From contig NZ_FNCT01000009.1 in assembly GCF_900100495.1 (NCBI RefSeq), positions 124,001 through 188,000 on the forward strand: a stretch of 64,000 nt of DNA, read 5' to 3'. The position numbers and the translations under genes were made by a program. The stretch is from Pseudomonas benzenivorans (GTDB lineage: Bacteria; Pseudomonadota; Gammaproteobacteria; Pseudomonadales; Pseudomonadaceae). The notes beneath the pieces were generated by a model that searched no databases, was not told the origin of the DNA, and was given only the letters and a program-made list of their open reading frames with translations. Numbering within the stretch: position 1 is the stretch's first letter; every line of letters starts with the position of its first letter. Positions 1 to 7,731 of the stretch are shown here, piece after piece.

Positions 1-26
1 AACGCAAGCAGCTCAGTGATATCCAT
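1..26 (-). CDS. pilT: Twitching motility ATPase PilT, N-terminal fragment
   Basis: Only the first eight codons are inside the window. Read on the minus strand they give MDITELLA, the known start of Pseudomonas PilT, the hexameric ATPase that retracts type IV pili. The gene is divergent from yggS, as in other pseudomonads. The fragment is short, so the call rests on this N-terminus plus gene order. Confidence 0.8.
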
Positions 27-89
27 GGGACTCCCTAATGACAAGCAAGCAGGTAGAATGCCGCAGACCCTAGGCGGCTGGCGCGAGTA

Positions 90-770
90 ATGTCCACGAT
101 AGCAGAGAATATTGCAAAGGTCGGAGCGCGCATCCGTGAGGCGGCGCAAGCCTCGCGGCGCGATTATGCGGCGATCGGCCTGCTCGCGGTGAGCAAGACC
201 AAACCCGCCGCGGCGATTCGCCAGGCGCATACCGCCGGCCTGCGCGACTTCGGTGAAAACTACCTGCAGGAAGCCCTGGAGAAGCAGCGCGAATTGAGCG
301 ATTTGCCCTTGATCTGGCACTTCATCGGCCCCATCCAGTCGAACAAGACCCGGCCCATCGCCGAGCATTTCGCCTGGGTGCACTCGGTCGACCGCCTCAA
401 GGTCGCCGAACGCCTGTCCGCGCAACGCCCGCCGCAGTTGCCGCCGCTGAACGTCTGCCTGCAGGTGAATGTCAGCGCTGAGGCGAGCAAAGCGGGCTGC
501 AGCCCGCAGGAATTGCCGGCCCTGGCGCAGGCGGTTAGCCAGCTGCCCCAGCTGAAACTGCGCGGGCTGATGTGCATTCCCGAACCCACCGAGGATCCGG
601 CCGCCCAGCACGCGGCGTTCGCCCGCCTGCGCCAGCTGCGCGACAGCCTGGGCCTCGACCTCGACACCCTGTCCATGGGCATGAGCCACGACCTGGAAGC
701 CGCCATCGCCGAAGGCGCGACCTGGGTGCGGATCGGCACGGCCCTGTTCGGCGCCCGCGACTATGCCTGA
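90..770 (+). CDS. yggS: YggS family PLP homeostasis protein
   Basis: A 226-residue PLP-binding protein of the YggS/PLPBP family. It is a cytosolic single-domain TIM barrel that keeps free pyridoxal phosphate in balance and has no known enzymatic reaction. The PLP-binding lysine is K36 in VSKTKP, the same position as in E. coli YggS. The family motifs GENYLQE and HFIGPIQSNK are present, and the C-terminal MGMSHDLEAAI and RIGTALFG form the phosphate site. It begins the yggS-proC-yggT-yggU run, divergent from pilT. Confidence 0.96.
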   Translation: MSTIAENIAKVGARIREAAQASRRDYAAIGLLAVSKTKPAAAIRQAHTAGLRDFGENYLQEALEKQRELSDLPLIWHFIGPIQSNKTRPIAEHFAWVHSVDRLKVAERLSAQRPPQLPPLNVCLQVNVSAEASKAGCSPQELPALAQAVSQLPQLKLRGLMCIPEPTEDPAAQHAAFARLRQLRDSLGLDLDTLSMGMSHDLEAAIAEGATWVRIGTALFGARDYA

Positions 771-809
771 GCGCCCCTGCCCCCGACTCTTCAATAAAGG
801 AAGCCCGTA

Positions 810-1628
810 ATGACCACTCCCCGCATTGCCTTTATCGGCGCCGGCAATATGGCCGCCAGCCTGATCGGCGGCCTGCGCGCCCAGGGCGTCGACGCCGACG
901 CCATTCGCGCCAGCGATCACGGCGCCGAGCAGCGCGCGAAGATCGCTGCGGAACACGGCATCGAAACCTTCGCCAGCAATGCCGAGGCCATCCAGGGCGC
1001 CGACGTGATCGTCCTGGCGGTCAAGCCGCAGGTGATGAAGGATGTCTGCCTGGAGCTGGCCGCGCACATCGAGGACGGCCAACTGATCGTCTCGATCGCC
1101 GCCGGCATCACCAGCGCCAGCCTGGAGCACTGGCTCGGCCCCCGCCCCGTGGTGCGCTGCATGCCCAATACCCCGGCGCTGTTGCGCCAGGGCGTCAGCG
1201 GCCTGTATGCCAATGCCCGGGTCTCGGCGGCACAGCGCCAGCGGGCCGAACAGCTGCTCGGCGCAGTCGGCCTGGCCCTGTGGCTGGACGAGGAGCGCCT
1301 GATCGACGCGGTCACCGCGGTCTCCGGCAGCGGCCCGGCGTATTTCTTCCTGTTGATCGAGGCGATGACCGCCGCCGGCGAGAAGCTCGGCCTGCCGCGC
1401 GCCACCGCCGAGCAGCTGTGCCTGCACACCGCCCTCGGCGCCGCGCGCATGGCGGTCGCCAGCGACGTCGACGCCGCCGAACTGCGCCGCCGGGTGACCT
1501 CGCCGGCCGGCACCACCGAGGCAGCGATCAAGACCTTCCAGGCCGGCGGCTTCGAAGCCCTGGTCGAGAACGCACTGAATGCCGCCGCCCGCCGCTCGGC
1601 GGAACTGGCCGAACAGCTGGGCCAATAA
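810..1628 (+). CDS. proC: Pyrroline-5-carboxylate reductase
   Basis: A 272-residue enzyme for the last step of proline synthesis, reducing 1-pyrroline-5-carboxylate with NAD(P)H. The N-terminal Rossmann motif is FIGAGNMAASLIGG. The C-terminal dimerisation and active-site segment reads AVSGSGPAYFFLLIEA, followed by VTSPAGTTEAAI, both family hallmarks. Length is normal. An AAGGAAG ribosome site lies just before the ATG, 39 bases after yggS, so co-transcription is likely. The yggS-proC neighbourhood is conserved in many bacteria. Confidence 0.97.
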   Translation: MTTPRIAFIGAGNMAASLIGGLRAQGVDADAIRASDHGAEQRAKIAAEHGIETFASNAEAIQGADVIVLAVKPQVMKDVCLELAAHIEDGQLIVSIAAGITSASLEHWLGPRPVVRCMPNTPALLRQGVSGLYANARVSAAQRQRAEQLLGAVGLALWLDEERLIDAVTAVSGSGPAYFFLLIEAMTAAGEKLGLPRATAEQLCLHTALGAARMAVASDVDAAELRRRVTSPAGTTEAAIKTFQAGGFEALVENALNAAARRSAELAEQLGQ

Positions 1629-1639
1629 GGAGCTAGACG

Positions 1640-2230
1640 ATGATCGGACTGAACACCGCAGCGGTGTATATCCTGCAAACCATCGGCAGCATCTACCTTC
1701 TGGTGGTGCTGCTGCGCTTCATCCTGCAACTGGTCCGTGCGGACTTCTACAACCCGCTCAGCCAGTTCATCGTGCGCGCCACCCAGCCGCTGCTCAAGCC
1801 GCTGCGCAAGGTCATCCCCGGCCTCGCCGGCCTCGACCTGGCTTCGCTGGTGCTGGCGATCCTGGTGCAACTGCTGCTGATGGCGCTGACCCTGCTGCTG
1901 ATGGGCTATGGCCTCGGCAACCCGCTGCAACTGCTGATCTGGTCGATCATCGGCGTCACCGCGCTGTTCCTCAAGGTGTTCTTCTTCGCCCTGATCATCA
2001 GCGTGATCCTCTCCTGGGTCGCCCAGGGCAGCCACAACCCGGCCGTAGAACTGATCAACCAGATCTGCGAACCCCTGCTGGTGCCGATCCGGCGCGTCCT
2101 GCCGAGCATGGGCGGGCTGGACTTCTCGCCGATCGTGGCCTTCCTGATCCTCAACCTGATCGACATGCTGGTGATCCGCAACCTGGCGGTCATGACCGGC
2201 ATGTACCAGGGCCTCAGCCTGGCGATCTGA
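1640..2230 (+). CDS. yggT: YggT family integral membrane protein
   Basis: A 196-residue inner-membrane protein with two tandem YggT domains. Each has two hydrophobic helices and ends in a conserved N-P-L/I and PIRR/PLRK motif: first DFYNPLSQFIVRATQPLLKPLRK, in two parts around residues 35-55, then HNPAVELINQICEPLLVPIRR around 131-152. The family is linked to osmotic tolerance and membrane homeostasis, but its biochemical role is not settled. It follows proC by 11 bases and precedes yggU by 4, a standard operon arrangement. Confidence 0.93.
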   Translation: MIGLNTAAVYILQTIGSIYLLVVLLRFILQLVRADFYNPLSQFIVRATQPLLKPLRKVIPGLAGLDLASLVLAILVQLLLMALTLLLMGYGLGNPLQLLIWSIIGVTALFLKVFFFALIISVILSWVAQGSHNPAVELINQICEPLLVPIRRVLPSMGGLDFSPIVAFLILNLIDMLVIRNLAVMTGMYQGLSLAI

Positions 2231-2234
2231 CCCC

Positions 2235-2531
2235 ATGAGCTTCTACCGCTGGGACGGCGAGGACCTGATCCTCGAGTGCCACCTGCAGCCCAAGGCCAGC
2301 CGCGACGAGTTCGCCGGGCTGCACGGTGAGCGGCTGAAGATCCGCCTCACCGCCCCGCCGGTGGATGGCAAGGCCAACGCCCATCTGCTGGCCTTCCTCG
2401 CCAGCGCCTTCGCCGTCAGCAAGAGTCAGGTCAGCCTGGAAAGCGGCCAGCAGAGCCGACAGAAGCGCGTGCGCATCAAGCAGCCGCGCCAGCTGCCCGA
2501 AGCGCTCGGCCTGACCGCTCGGCAGGCCTGA
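2235..2531 (+). CDS. yggU: DUF167 (YggU) family protein
   Basis: A 98-residue protein of the small DUF167/YggU family. It has the conserved QPKASRDEFAGLHGERLKIRLTAPPVDGKAN region (residues 18-48) and the LESGQQSRQKRVRI segment near the C-terminus. Structures of the family show a compact alpha/beta fold; function is unknown. It lies 4 bases after yggT and is the last gene before the inserted dynamin-like gene. Confidence 0.93.
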   Translation: MSFYRWDGEDLILECHLQPKASRDEFAGLHGERLKIRLTAPPVDGKANAHLLAFLASAFAVSKSQVSLESGQQSRQKRVRIKQPRQLPEALGLTARQA

Positions 2532-2564
2532 CCGACCTTAAGGCGGGAGCTTGATAGTGGCCAA

Positions 2565-2592
2565 TTGACGCCCTCCCCGCGCGCCCCATAAT
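2565..2592 (+). promoter_or_regulatory. Sigma-70-type promoter for the dynamin-like gene
   Basis: TTGACG at 2565-2570 and CATAAT at 2587-2592 with a 16-base spacer. This is one of the better vegetative promoter matches in the window. Transcription would start near 2599 and leave a leader of about 135 bases before the ATG at 2735. It suggests the GTPase is expressed independently of the yggS-yggU operon. Confidence 0.6.
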
Positions 2593-2734
2593 GCAGGCAG
2601 CCAGCACTGCGATGATCCGCGGCCCGGCGCCCCACCCGGTGGGTCGCCCCGGCCACCGCGCTGGCCCCCTATGCCCCGGGCGCGAGCGACACCGAGCCCA
2701 CCCTTCAGGGACGCGCGTCCAGAGGAGAGCCAGG

Positions 2735-4717
2735 ATGAGCATGGAACGTCTCAGCCAGCAGATCGATGCCTATGTCGCCTGGAAGCGTGAGCTGATGCGC
2801 CAGATCACCCGCTACCGCAGCTGGCTGGTGAACAACCGGCTCAGCTCCGACGCGGTGGAGGCCAAGCTCGAACGCGCCCTGCGCCTGCTGCGCACCGACC
2901 ACATCACCCTGGCCTTCGTCGGCGAGTTCTCGCGCGGCAAGACCGAACTGATCAACGGCCTGTTCTTCTCCGAGTTTGGCCAGCGCATGCTGCCCTCCCA
3001 GGCCGGGCGCACTACCATGAGTCCCACCGAGCTGTTCTTCGACCCGCGCTCGGAGCGTTCCTATATCCGCCTGTTGCCGATCGAGACGCGCGCCACCTCG
3101 GCCAGCATCGCCCAGTTCAAGCGCATTCCCGGGCACTGGGTGAATATCCCGCTGGATACCAGCGACCCGCAGAACATGCTCCAGGCCTTCGCCCAGGTAG
3201 CGAAAACCAAGCCGATGCTGGTGGAGCAGGCGATCCAGCTCGGCTTCCACCCCGACCTGCTGGAAGGCACCGGCAAGCCCGGCCAGGTGCTGGTACCGGC
3301 CTGGCGCCATGCCCTGGTCAACTTCGACCACCCGCTGCTGCGCCAAGGCCTGCGCATCCTCGACACCCCCGGCCTCAACGCCCTCGGCAGCGAACCGGAA
3401 CTGACCCTGTCGATGCTGCCCAACGCCCAGGCGATCATCTTCCTGCTGGCCGCCGACAGCGGCGTCACCGCCAGCGACATGGCGATCTGGCAGCAACACA
3501 TCCGCCAACTCGACGAAGACACCCCGACCTGCCTGTTCGCCGTGCTGAACAAGATCGACGTGCTGTGGGACGACCTGGCCGGCGACGCCTTCGTGCAGAA
3601 CGCCATCGCCCAGATCCAGGCCGTCACCGCCAAGCAGCTGGGCCTGCAACCGGCCGACGTGCTGCCGCTGTCGGCCAAGCAGGCGCTGCTGGCCAAGGTG
3701 CGCAAGGATCAGCAGCTGCTGACCCGCAGCCAGATGAGCAACCTGGAGAGCCTGCTGTGCGAGCGCATCGTCGCGCAAAAGGAACGCCTGCTCGAACAAC
3801 GCGTGGTCAACCAGGTGCTGGCGCTGCTGCAGAACAGCCAGCACGTGCTCGGCCTGCGCCTGGAAAAGGTCAACGAACAACAGGCGCTGCTGAGTAACCA
3901 CCGGCAGGACAATGGCCAGTTGCTGTTCGAGTTGACCGCCAAGACCAAGGAAGACCACAGCCAGCACCACAAGCGCCTGCTCGGCCTGAAAAGCAACCAG
4001 CGCCTGCTCAAGCGCCAAGGCGATCTGCTGCGCGGCGCCGTCCATCCCGGACGCCTCGAGGAGCATCTGCACAAGGTGCGCAAGAACCTCACCGGCAGCT
4101 GGACCACGCTCGGCATCAACCGGGCCATCCTGCACTTCTTCCGCTCGCTGCAACGCGACCTGGACAACCTGGCCCACGAGGCCGAGATGGCCAACAAGAT
4201 GGTCGCCGCCATCTATCGGCGACACAACGAAGAGAATCCGCTGCACGGCGTCGATGCCCCGCTGTTCGACGTCAAGCGCTACCGCCGCGAGCTCAAGCAG
4301 CAGCAGCGCAAGGCCGACCAGTTCCGCCTGCACCTGAAGACCCTGCTCACCGAGCAGCGCAGCCTGACCCGGCGCTTCTTCGCCACCCTGGTGCAGGAAG
4401 TCATCGGCCTGCACCAGCGCCTGCACCAGGAGGCCGGGCAATGGGCCGGCGACGCGCTGATGCCGCTGATGCAGCACACCCTGGAGCACAAGCAACTGCT
4501 GGAAAGCCACATGCTGCGGCTCAAGGCCCTGGCCCAGGAGACCCAGCAGAGCCAGCAGCGCAGCCAGCAACTGGCACGCTACAGCGCCGAACTCGAGCAA
4601 CAGCTGGGCCAGGCCGGGGAGATGCTGCGCACCCTGCGCCACCCGGCGCCGATCCAGCGCCAGGGCAAGGTGGTCAGCCTGCCGGGTGCCGCGCGACCAC
4701 ACAGCCTCGGCGAATAA
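2735..4717 (+). CDS. Dynamin-like GTPase
   Basis: A 660-residue protein with an N-terminal Dynamin_N type GTPase domain followed by a long helical, glutamine-rich stalk. GTPase motifs: G1 GEFSRGKTE (63-71), a likely G2 threonine in the GRTTMSPTEL stretch, G3 DTPG starting at D210, and G4 NKID starting at N272. From about residue 350 to the end it is predicted helical with many heptad-like Q/L/E runs. I see no membrane segment. Bacterial dynamin-like proteins act on membranes, but no specific role can be assigned. The ATG at 2735 is preferred over an upstream in-frame start at 2591 because of the AGAGGAGA ribosome site and because 2591 falls within the promoter -10. The gene separates yggU from metX, which I recall as adjacent in P. 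aeruginosa. Confidence 0.85.
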   Translation: MSMERLSQQIDAYVAWKRELMRQITRYRSWLVNNRLSSDAVEAKLERALRLLRTDHITLAFVGEFSRGKTELINGLFFSEFGQRMLPSQAGRTTMSPTELFFDPRSERSYIRLLPIETRATSASIAQFKRIPGHWVNIPLDTSDPQNMLQAFAQVAKTKPMLVEQAIQLGFHPDLLEGTGKPGQVLVPAWRHALVNFDHPLLRQGLRILDTPGLNALGSEPELTLSMLPNAQAIIFLLAADSGVTASDMAIWQQHIRQLDEDTPTCLFAVLNKIDVLWDDLAGDAFVQNAIAQIQAVTAKQLGLQPADVLPLSAKQALLAKVRKDQQLLTRSQMSNLESLLCERIVAQKERLLEQRVVNQVLALLQNSQHVLGLRLEKVNEQQALLSNHRQDNGQLLFELTAKTKEDHSQHHKRLLGLKSNQRLLKRQGDLLRGAVHPGRLEEHLHKVRKNLTGSWTTLGINRAILHFFRSLQRDLDNLAHEAEMANKMVAAIYRRHNEENPLHGVDAPLFDVKRYRRELKQQQRKADQFRLHLKTLLTEQRSLTRRFFATLVQEVIGLHQRLHQEAGQWAGDALMPLMQHTLEHKQLLESHMLRLKALAQETQQSQQRSQQLARYSAELEQQLGQAGEMLRTLRHPAPIQRQGKVVSLPGAARPHSLGE

Positions 4718-4752
4718 CCGCGCCCCGCAATGCGCTGCCGCCCCGCCGGGCC

Positions 4753-4790
4753 CGCCGCCCCCGCGCTTGCCGCGTGGGGCGGCGCTCTTT
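4753..4790 (+). terminator. GC-rich hairpin, possible terminator of the dynamin-like gene
   Basis: CGCCGCCCCCGCG (4753-4765) pairs with CGCGTGGGGCGGCG (4771-4784) with one bulged base and a 5-base loop, followed by CTCTTT. The U-tract is weak, so termination may be partial. The structure overlaps the proposed metX -35 element. Confidence 0.4.
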
Positions 4791-4795
4791 AGACT
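4767..4795 (+). promoter_or_regulatory. Candidate metX-metW promoter
   Basis: TTGCCG (4767-4772), a 17-base spacer, and TAGACT (4790-4795), about 40 bases before the metX ATG. Match and spacing are good. The -35 lies inside the hairpin described just upstream. No methionine-responsive riboswitch is visible in the short leader. Confidence 0.45.
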
Positions 4796-4837
4796 GCTGC
4801 ACTTTCTTTACCCCATCCCTTTTCGCGAGCAGGGTCG

Positions 4838-5977
4838 ATGCCGACTGCCTTCCCCCCAGACTCTGTTGGCCTGGTGACGCCCCAGGTGCTGCAGTTCGCC
4901 GAACCGCTGGCGCTGGCCTGCGGGCGCAGCCTGGCCGACTACCAGCTGATCTTCGAGACCTACGGCGAGCTGAACGCCGCGCGCAGCAACGCAGTGCTGA
5001 TCTGCCACGCGCTGTCCGGGCACCACCATGCCGCCGGCTACCACAGCCCGGACGAGCGCAAACCCGGCTGGTGGGACAGCTGCATCGGCCCCGGCAAGCC
5101 GATCGACACCAACCGGTTCTTCGTCGTCAGCCTGAACAACCTCGGTGGCTGCAACGGCTCGACCGGCCCTTCCAGCCTCAACCCCGCCACCGGCAAGCCG
5201 TTCGGCGCGGACTTCCCGGTGATGACCGTGGAGGACTGGGTGCACAGCCAGGCGCGCCTGGCCGATGCCCTGGGCATCGGCCAATGGGCTGCGGTGGTCG
5301 GCGGCAGCCTCGGCGGCATGCAGGCCATCCAGTGGACCATCAGCTACCCCGAGCGGGTGCGCCACTGCCTGGCGATCGCCTCGGCGCCCAAGCTGTCGGC
5401 GCAGAACATCGCCTTCAACGAGGTGGCGCGCCAGGCCATCCTCACCGACCCGGAGTTCCATGGCGGGCATTTCCAGGAACACGGGGTGATCCCCAAGCGC
5501 GGGCTGATGCTGGCGCGCATGGTCGGCCACATCACCTACCTGTCGGACGACGCCATGGGCGAGAAATTCGGCCGCGGGCTGAAGAGCGAGAAGCTCAACT
5601 ACGACTTCCACAGCGTCGAGTTCCAGGTCGAGAGCTACCTGCGCTACCAGGGCGAGGAATTCTCCGGGCGCTTCGACGCCAACACCTACCTGCTGATGAC
5701 CAAGGCGCTCGACTACTTCGACCCGGCCGCCGCTTGCGACGACGACCTGGCCAAGACCCTGGCCAAGGTCAGCGCGGATTTCTGCGTGATCTCCTTCACC
5801 ACCGACTGGCGCTTCTCCCCGGCCCGCTCGCGGGAGATCGTCGATGCGCTGATCGCCGCGCGCAAGAACGTCTGCTACCTGGAAGTCGATGCGCCGCAGG
5901 GGCACGATGCCTTCCTGATGCCGATTCCCCGCTATCTGCAGGCATTTTCCAGCTACATGAACCGAATCGCAGTATGA
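4838..5977 (+). CDS. metX: Homoserine O-succinyltransferase (MetX type)
   Basis: A 379-residue alpha/beta-hydrolase acyltransferase that activates homoserine for methionine synthesis. The nucleophile is Ser157 in GGSLGGMQ. The family signatures LNNLGGCNGSTGPSS and the GHDAF histidine motif near the C-terminus are present, with the acidic residue likely the Asp in TTDWRFSP. The family is often annotated as an acetyltransferase. Published work on Pseudomonas supports O-succinylhomoserine as the intermediate, so acyl specificity here is inferred by relatedness. It is followed 7 bases later by metW, the usual pair. Confidence 0.95.
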   Translation: MPTAFPPDSVGLVTPQVLQFAEPLALACGRSLADYQLIFETYGELNAARSNAVLICHALSGHHHAAGYHSPDERKPGWWDSCIGPGKPIDTNRFFVVSLNNLGGCNGSTGPSSLNPATGKPFGADFPVMTVEDWVHSQARLADALGIGQWAAVVGGSLGGMQAIQWTISYPERVRHCLAIASAPKLSAQNIAFNEVARQAILTDPEFHGGHFQEHGVIPKRGLMLARMVGHITYLSDDAMGEKFGRGLKSEKLNYDFHSVEFQVESYLRYQGEEFSGRFDANTYLLMTKALDYFDPAAACDDDLAKTLAKVSADFCVISFTTDWRFSPARSREIVDALIAARKNVCYLEVDAPQGHDAFLMPIPRYLQAFSSYMNRIAV

Positions 5978-5984
5978 GGCGCGC

Positions 5985-6605
5985 ATGAGAGCCGACCTGG
6001 ACATCATCCAAGAATGGATTCCGGCCGGCAGCCGGGTGCTCGACCTCGGCTGCGGCGACGGCGAACTGCTGGCCTGGCTGCGCGATAGCAAGGAGGTCAG
6101 CGGCTATGGCCTGGAAATCGACCCGGACAACATCGCCCAGTGCGTCGGCAAGGGCATCAACGTGATCGAGCAGGACCTGGACAAGGGCCTCGGCAACTTC
6201 GCCAGCAATAGCTTCGACGTGGTGGTGATGACCCAGGCCCTGCAAGCCGTGCATTACCCGGACAAGATCCTCAGGGAGATGCTCCGGGTCGGTCGGACCT
6301 GCATCATCACCTTTCCCAACTTCGGCCATTGGCGCTGCCGCTGGTACCTGGCGAGCAAGGGGCGCATGCCGGTTTCCGACTTCCTGCCCTACACCTGGTA
6401 CAACACGCCGAACATCCACTTCTGCACCTTCGAGGACTTCGAGCGCCTGTGCCACGCCCAGCGCGCCAGGGTACTGGATCGCCTGGCGGTGGATCGCGAG
6501 CATCGCCACGGCTGGGCCAGCCGCATTTGGCCTAATCTGTTAGGTGAGATCGGCATCTACCGGGTCAGTGGCTCAAGCGCCACGGATGTGCCGGACGCCC
6601 GTTGA
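5985..6605 (+). CDS. metW: Methionine biosynthesis protein MetW
   Basis: A 206-residue class I SAM-dependent methyltransferase-like protein. The SAM motif is VLDLGCGDGELLAWL (about 19-33), with the MetW-typical GLEID, VIEQDLDKGL, ALQAVHYPD and TFPNFGHW segments. MetW always travels with metX and is required with it for homoserine acylation in several bacteria; its methyltransferase substrate is not established. The spacing of 7 bases from metX makes a two-gene unit. Confidence 0.95.
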   Translation: MRADLDIIQEWIPAGSRVLDLGCGDGELLAWLRDSKEVSGYGLEIDPDNIAQCVGKGINVIEQDLDKGLGNFASNSFDVVVMTQALQAVHYPDKILREMLRVGRTCIITFPNFGHWRCRWYLASKGRMPVSDFLPYTWYNTPNIHFCTFEDFERLCHAQRARVLDRLAVDREHRHGWASRIWPNLLGEIGIYRVSGSSATDVPDAR

Positions 6606-6649
6606 GCCGGTCAGCCATTTCAGGCCGTTCATTTGCCAGGAGAGCCACC

Positions 6650-7069
6650 ATGCGTCGCATCGCCCTACTGTTTATCGCCCTGTGCCTGAGCCTGCCGGCA
6701 CTTGCCGAACGCAAGCAAAGCTTCGGCGATCTGGATGTGCACTACAGCGCCTTCAACTCCGGTTTCCTGCAGCCGGAGATCGCCGCCGCGGCCGGCCTCA
6801 GCCGCAGCAAGACGCAGGGCGTGATCAATATCTCGGTGCTCAAGGCCGGCAAGGCGAGTAACGCCAGCGTCGACGGGCAGGTGCGCAACCTGCTCGGGCA
6901 AAGCTATGCGCTGAAGTTCAAGGAGGTCAACGAAGGCGAGGCGATCTACTACCTGGCGCAGTTCCCCTTCGAGGACCGCGAGATGCTGCGTTTCACCATC
7001 AACGTCAAGGCCGGCGACGGCGTCGCCCACAGCTTCGACTTCAACCAGGAATTCTTCCCCGACCAATGA
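6650..7069 (+). CDS. DUF4426 periplasmic protein
   Basis: A 139-residue protein with a clear signal peptide (MRRIALLFIALCLSLPALA, residues 1-19) and a mature domain matching the DUF4426 family, with GDLDVHYSAFNSGFLQP and the C-terminal FDFNQEFFPDQ. Function is unknown. I chose the ATG at 6650, preceded by CAGGAGAG, over an upstream TTG at 6602, because the ATG gives a proper signal peptide. The stop codon overlaps the rdgB start, and the gene is conserved between metW and rdgB in pseudomonads. Confidence 0.9.
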   Translation: MRRIALLFIALCLSLPALAERKQSFGDLDVHYSAFNSGFLQPEIAAAAGLSRSKTQGVINISVLKAGKASNASVDGQVRNLLGQSYALKFKEVNEGEAIYYLAQFPFEDREMLRFTINVKAGDGVAHSFDFNQEFFPDQ

Positions 7070-7728
7070 TGCCGTTCAGCGAACTCGTACTCGCCAGCCA
7101 CAACGCCGGCAAACTCAAGGAACTCCAGGCCATGCTCGGCGACGCCGTGCGCGTGCGCTCGGTCGGTGAATTCAGCGACCTGGAGCCGCACGAGAGCGGC
7201 CTGAGCTTCGTCGAGAACGCCATCCTCAAGGCCCGTCACGCCGCCCGGGTGTCCGGCCTGCCGGCGCTGGCCGACGACTCCGGCCTGACGGTGGACTTCC
7301 TCGGCGGGGCGCCGGGCATCTACTCGGCGCGCTATGCCGATGGCCGCGGCGATGCGGCGAACAACGTCAAGCTGCTCGAGGCGCTCAAGGATGTGCCGGA
7401 TGAGCAGCGCGGCGCCCAGTTCGTCTGCGCCCTGGCGCTGTTGCGGCACGCCGAGGACCCGCTGCCGATCCTCTGCGAAGGCCGCTGGCACGGGCGCATC
7501 CTGCATGAAGCCCGTGGCGCGCAGGGCTTCGGCTACGACCCGCTGTTCTGGGTGCCCGAGCGCAACTGCTCCAGCGCCGAGCTGCCGGCGATCGAGAAGA
7601 ACCAGCTGAGCCACCGCGCCCGCGCCATGGCCCTGCTCAAGCAGCGGCTGGGGCTGACCCCGGCTGACCGCGAAGACAGCCTGGGCGATGCGGGGCCGGG
7701 CGCCGCGCAGCCGCGCCAGCGGAGTTGA
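7066..7728 (+). CDS. rdgB: XTP/dITP (non-canonical purine NTP) pyrophosphatase
   Basis: A 220-residue house-cleaning enzyme that hydrolyses dITP, XTP and ITP to monophosphates. Motifs: N-terminal LASHNAGKLKEL, the metal and catalytic segment LADDSGLTVDFLGGAPGIYSAR (in two parts, about 65-86), and the C-terminal GFGYDPLFWVPE and LSHRARAM. The core ends near residue 197. The last 20 or so residues are a low-complexity tail beyond the usual 197-200 length. The start overlaps the previous stop (ATGATG). Confidence 0.96.
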   Translation: MMPFSELVLASHNAGKLKELQAMLGDAVRVRSVGEFSDLEPHESGLSFVENAILKARHAARVSGLPALADDSGLTVDFLGGAPGIYSARYADGRGDAANNVKLLEALKDVPDEQRGAQFVCALALLRHAEDPLPILCEGRWHGRILHEARGAQGFGYDPLFWVPERNCSSAELPAIEKNQLSHRARAMALLKQRLGLTPADREDSLGDAGPGAAQPRQRS

Positions 7729-7731
7729 CTG

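Noticed and set aside
917..2236. Long minus-strand open frame opposite proC and yggT
   Set aside because: Codon shadow of real plus-strand genes in GC-rich DNA; low-complexity His/Gln/Arg product, no ribosome site.
2705..4702. 665-codon minus-strand frame opposite the dynamin-like gene
   Set aside because: Mirror of the GTPase reading frame; Leu/Gln-rich translation with no domain, while the plus-strand frame has full GTPase motifs.
4796..4837. SAM-responsive riboswitch upstream of metX
   Set aside because: Leader too short and no recognisable aptamer pairing.
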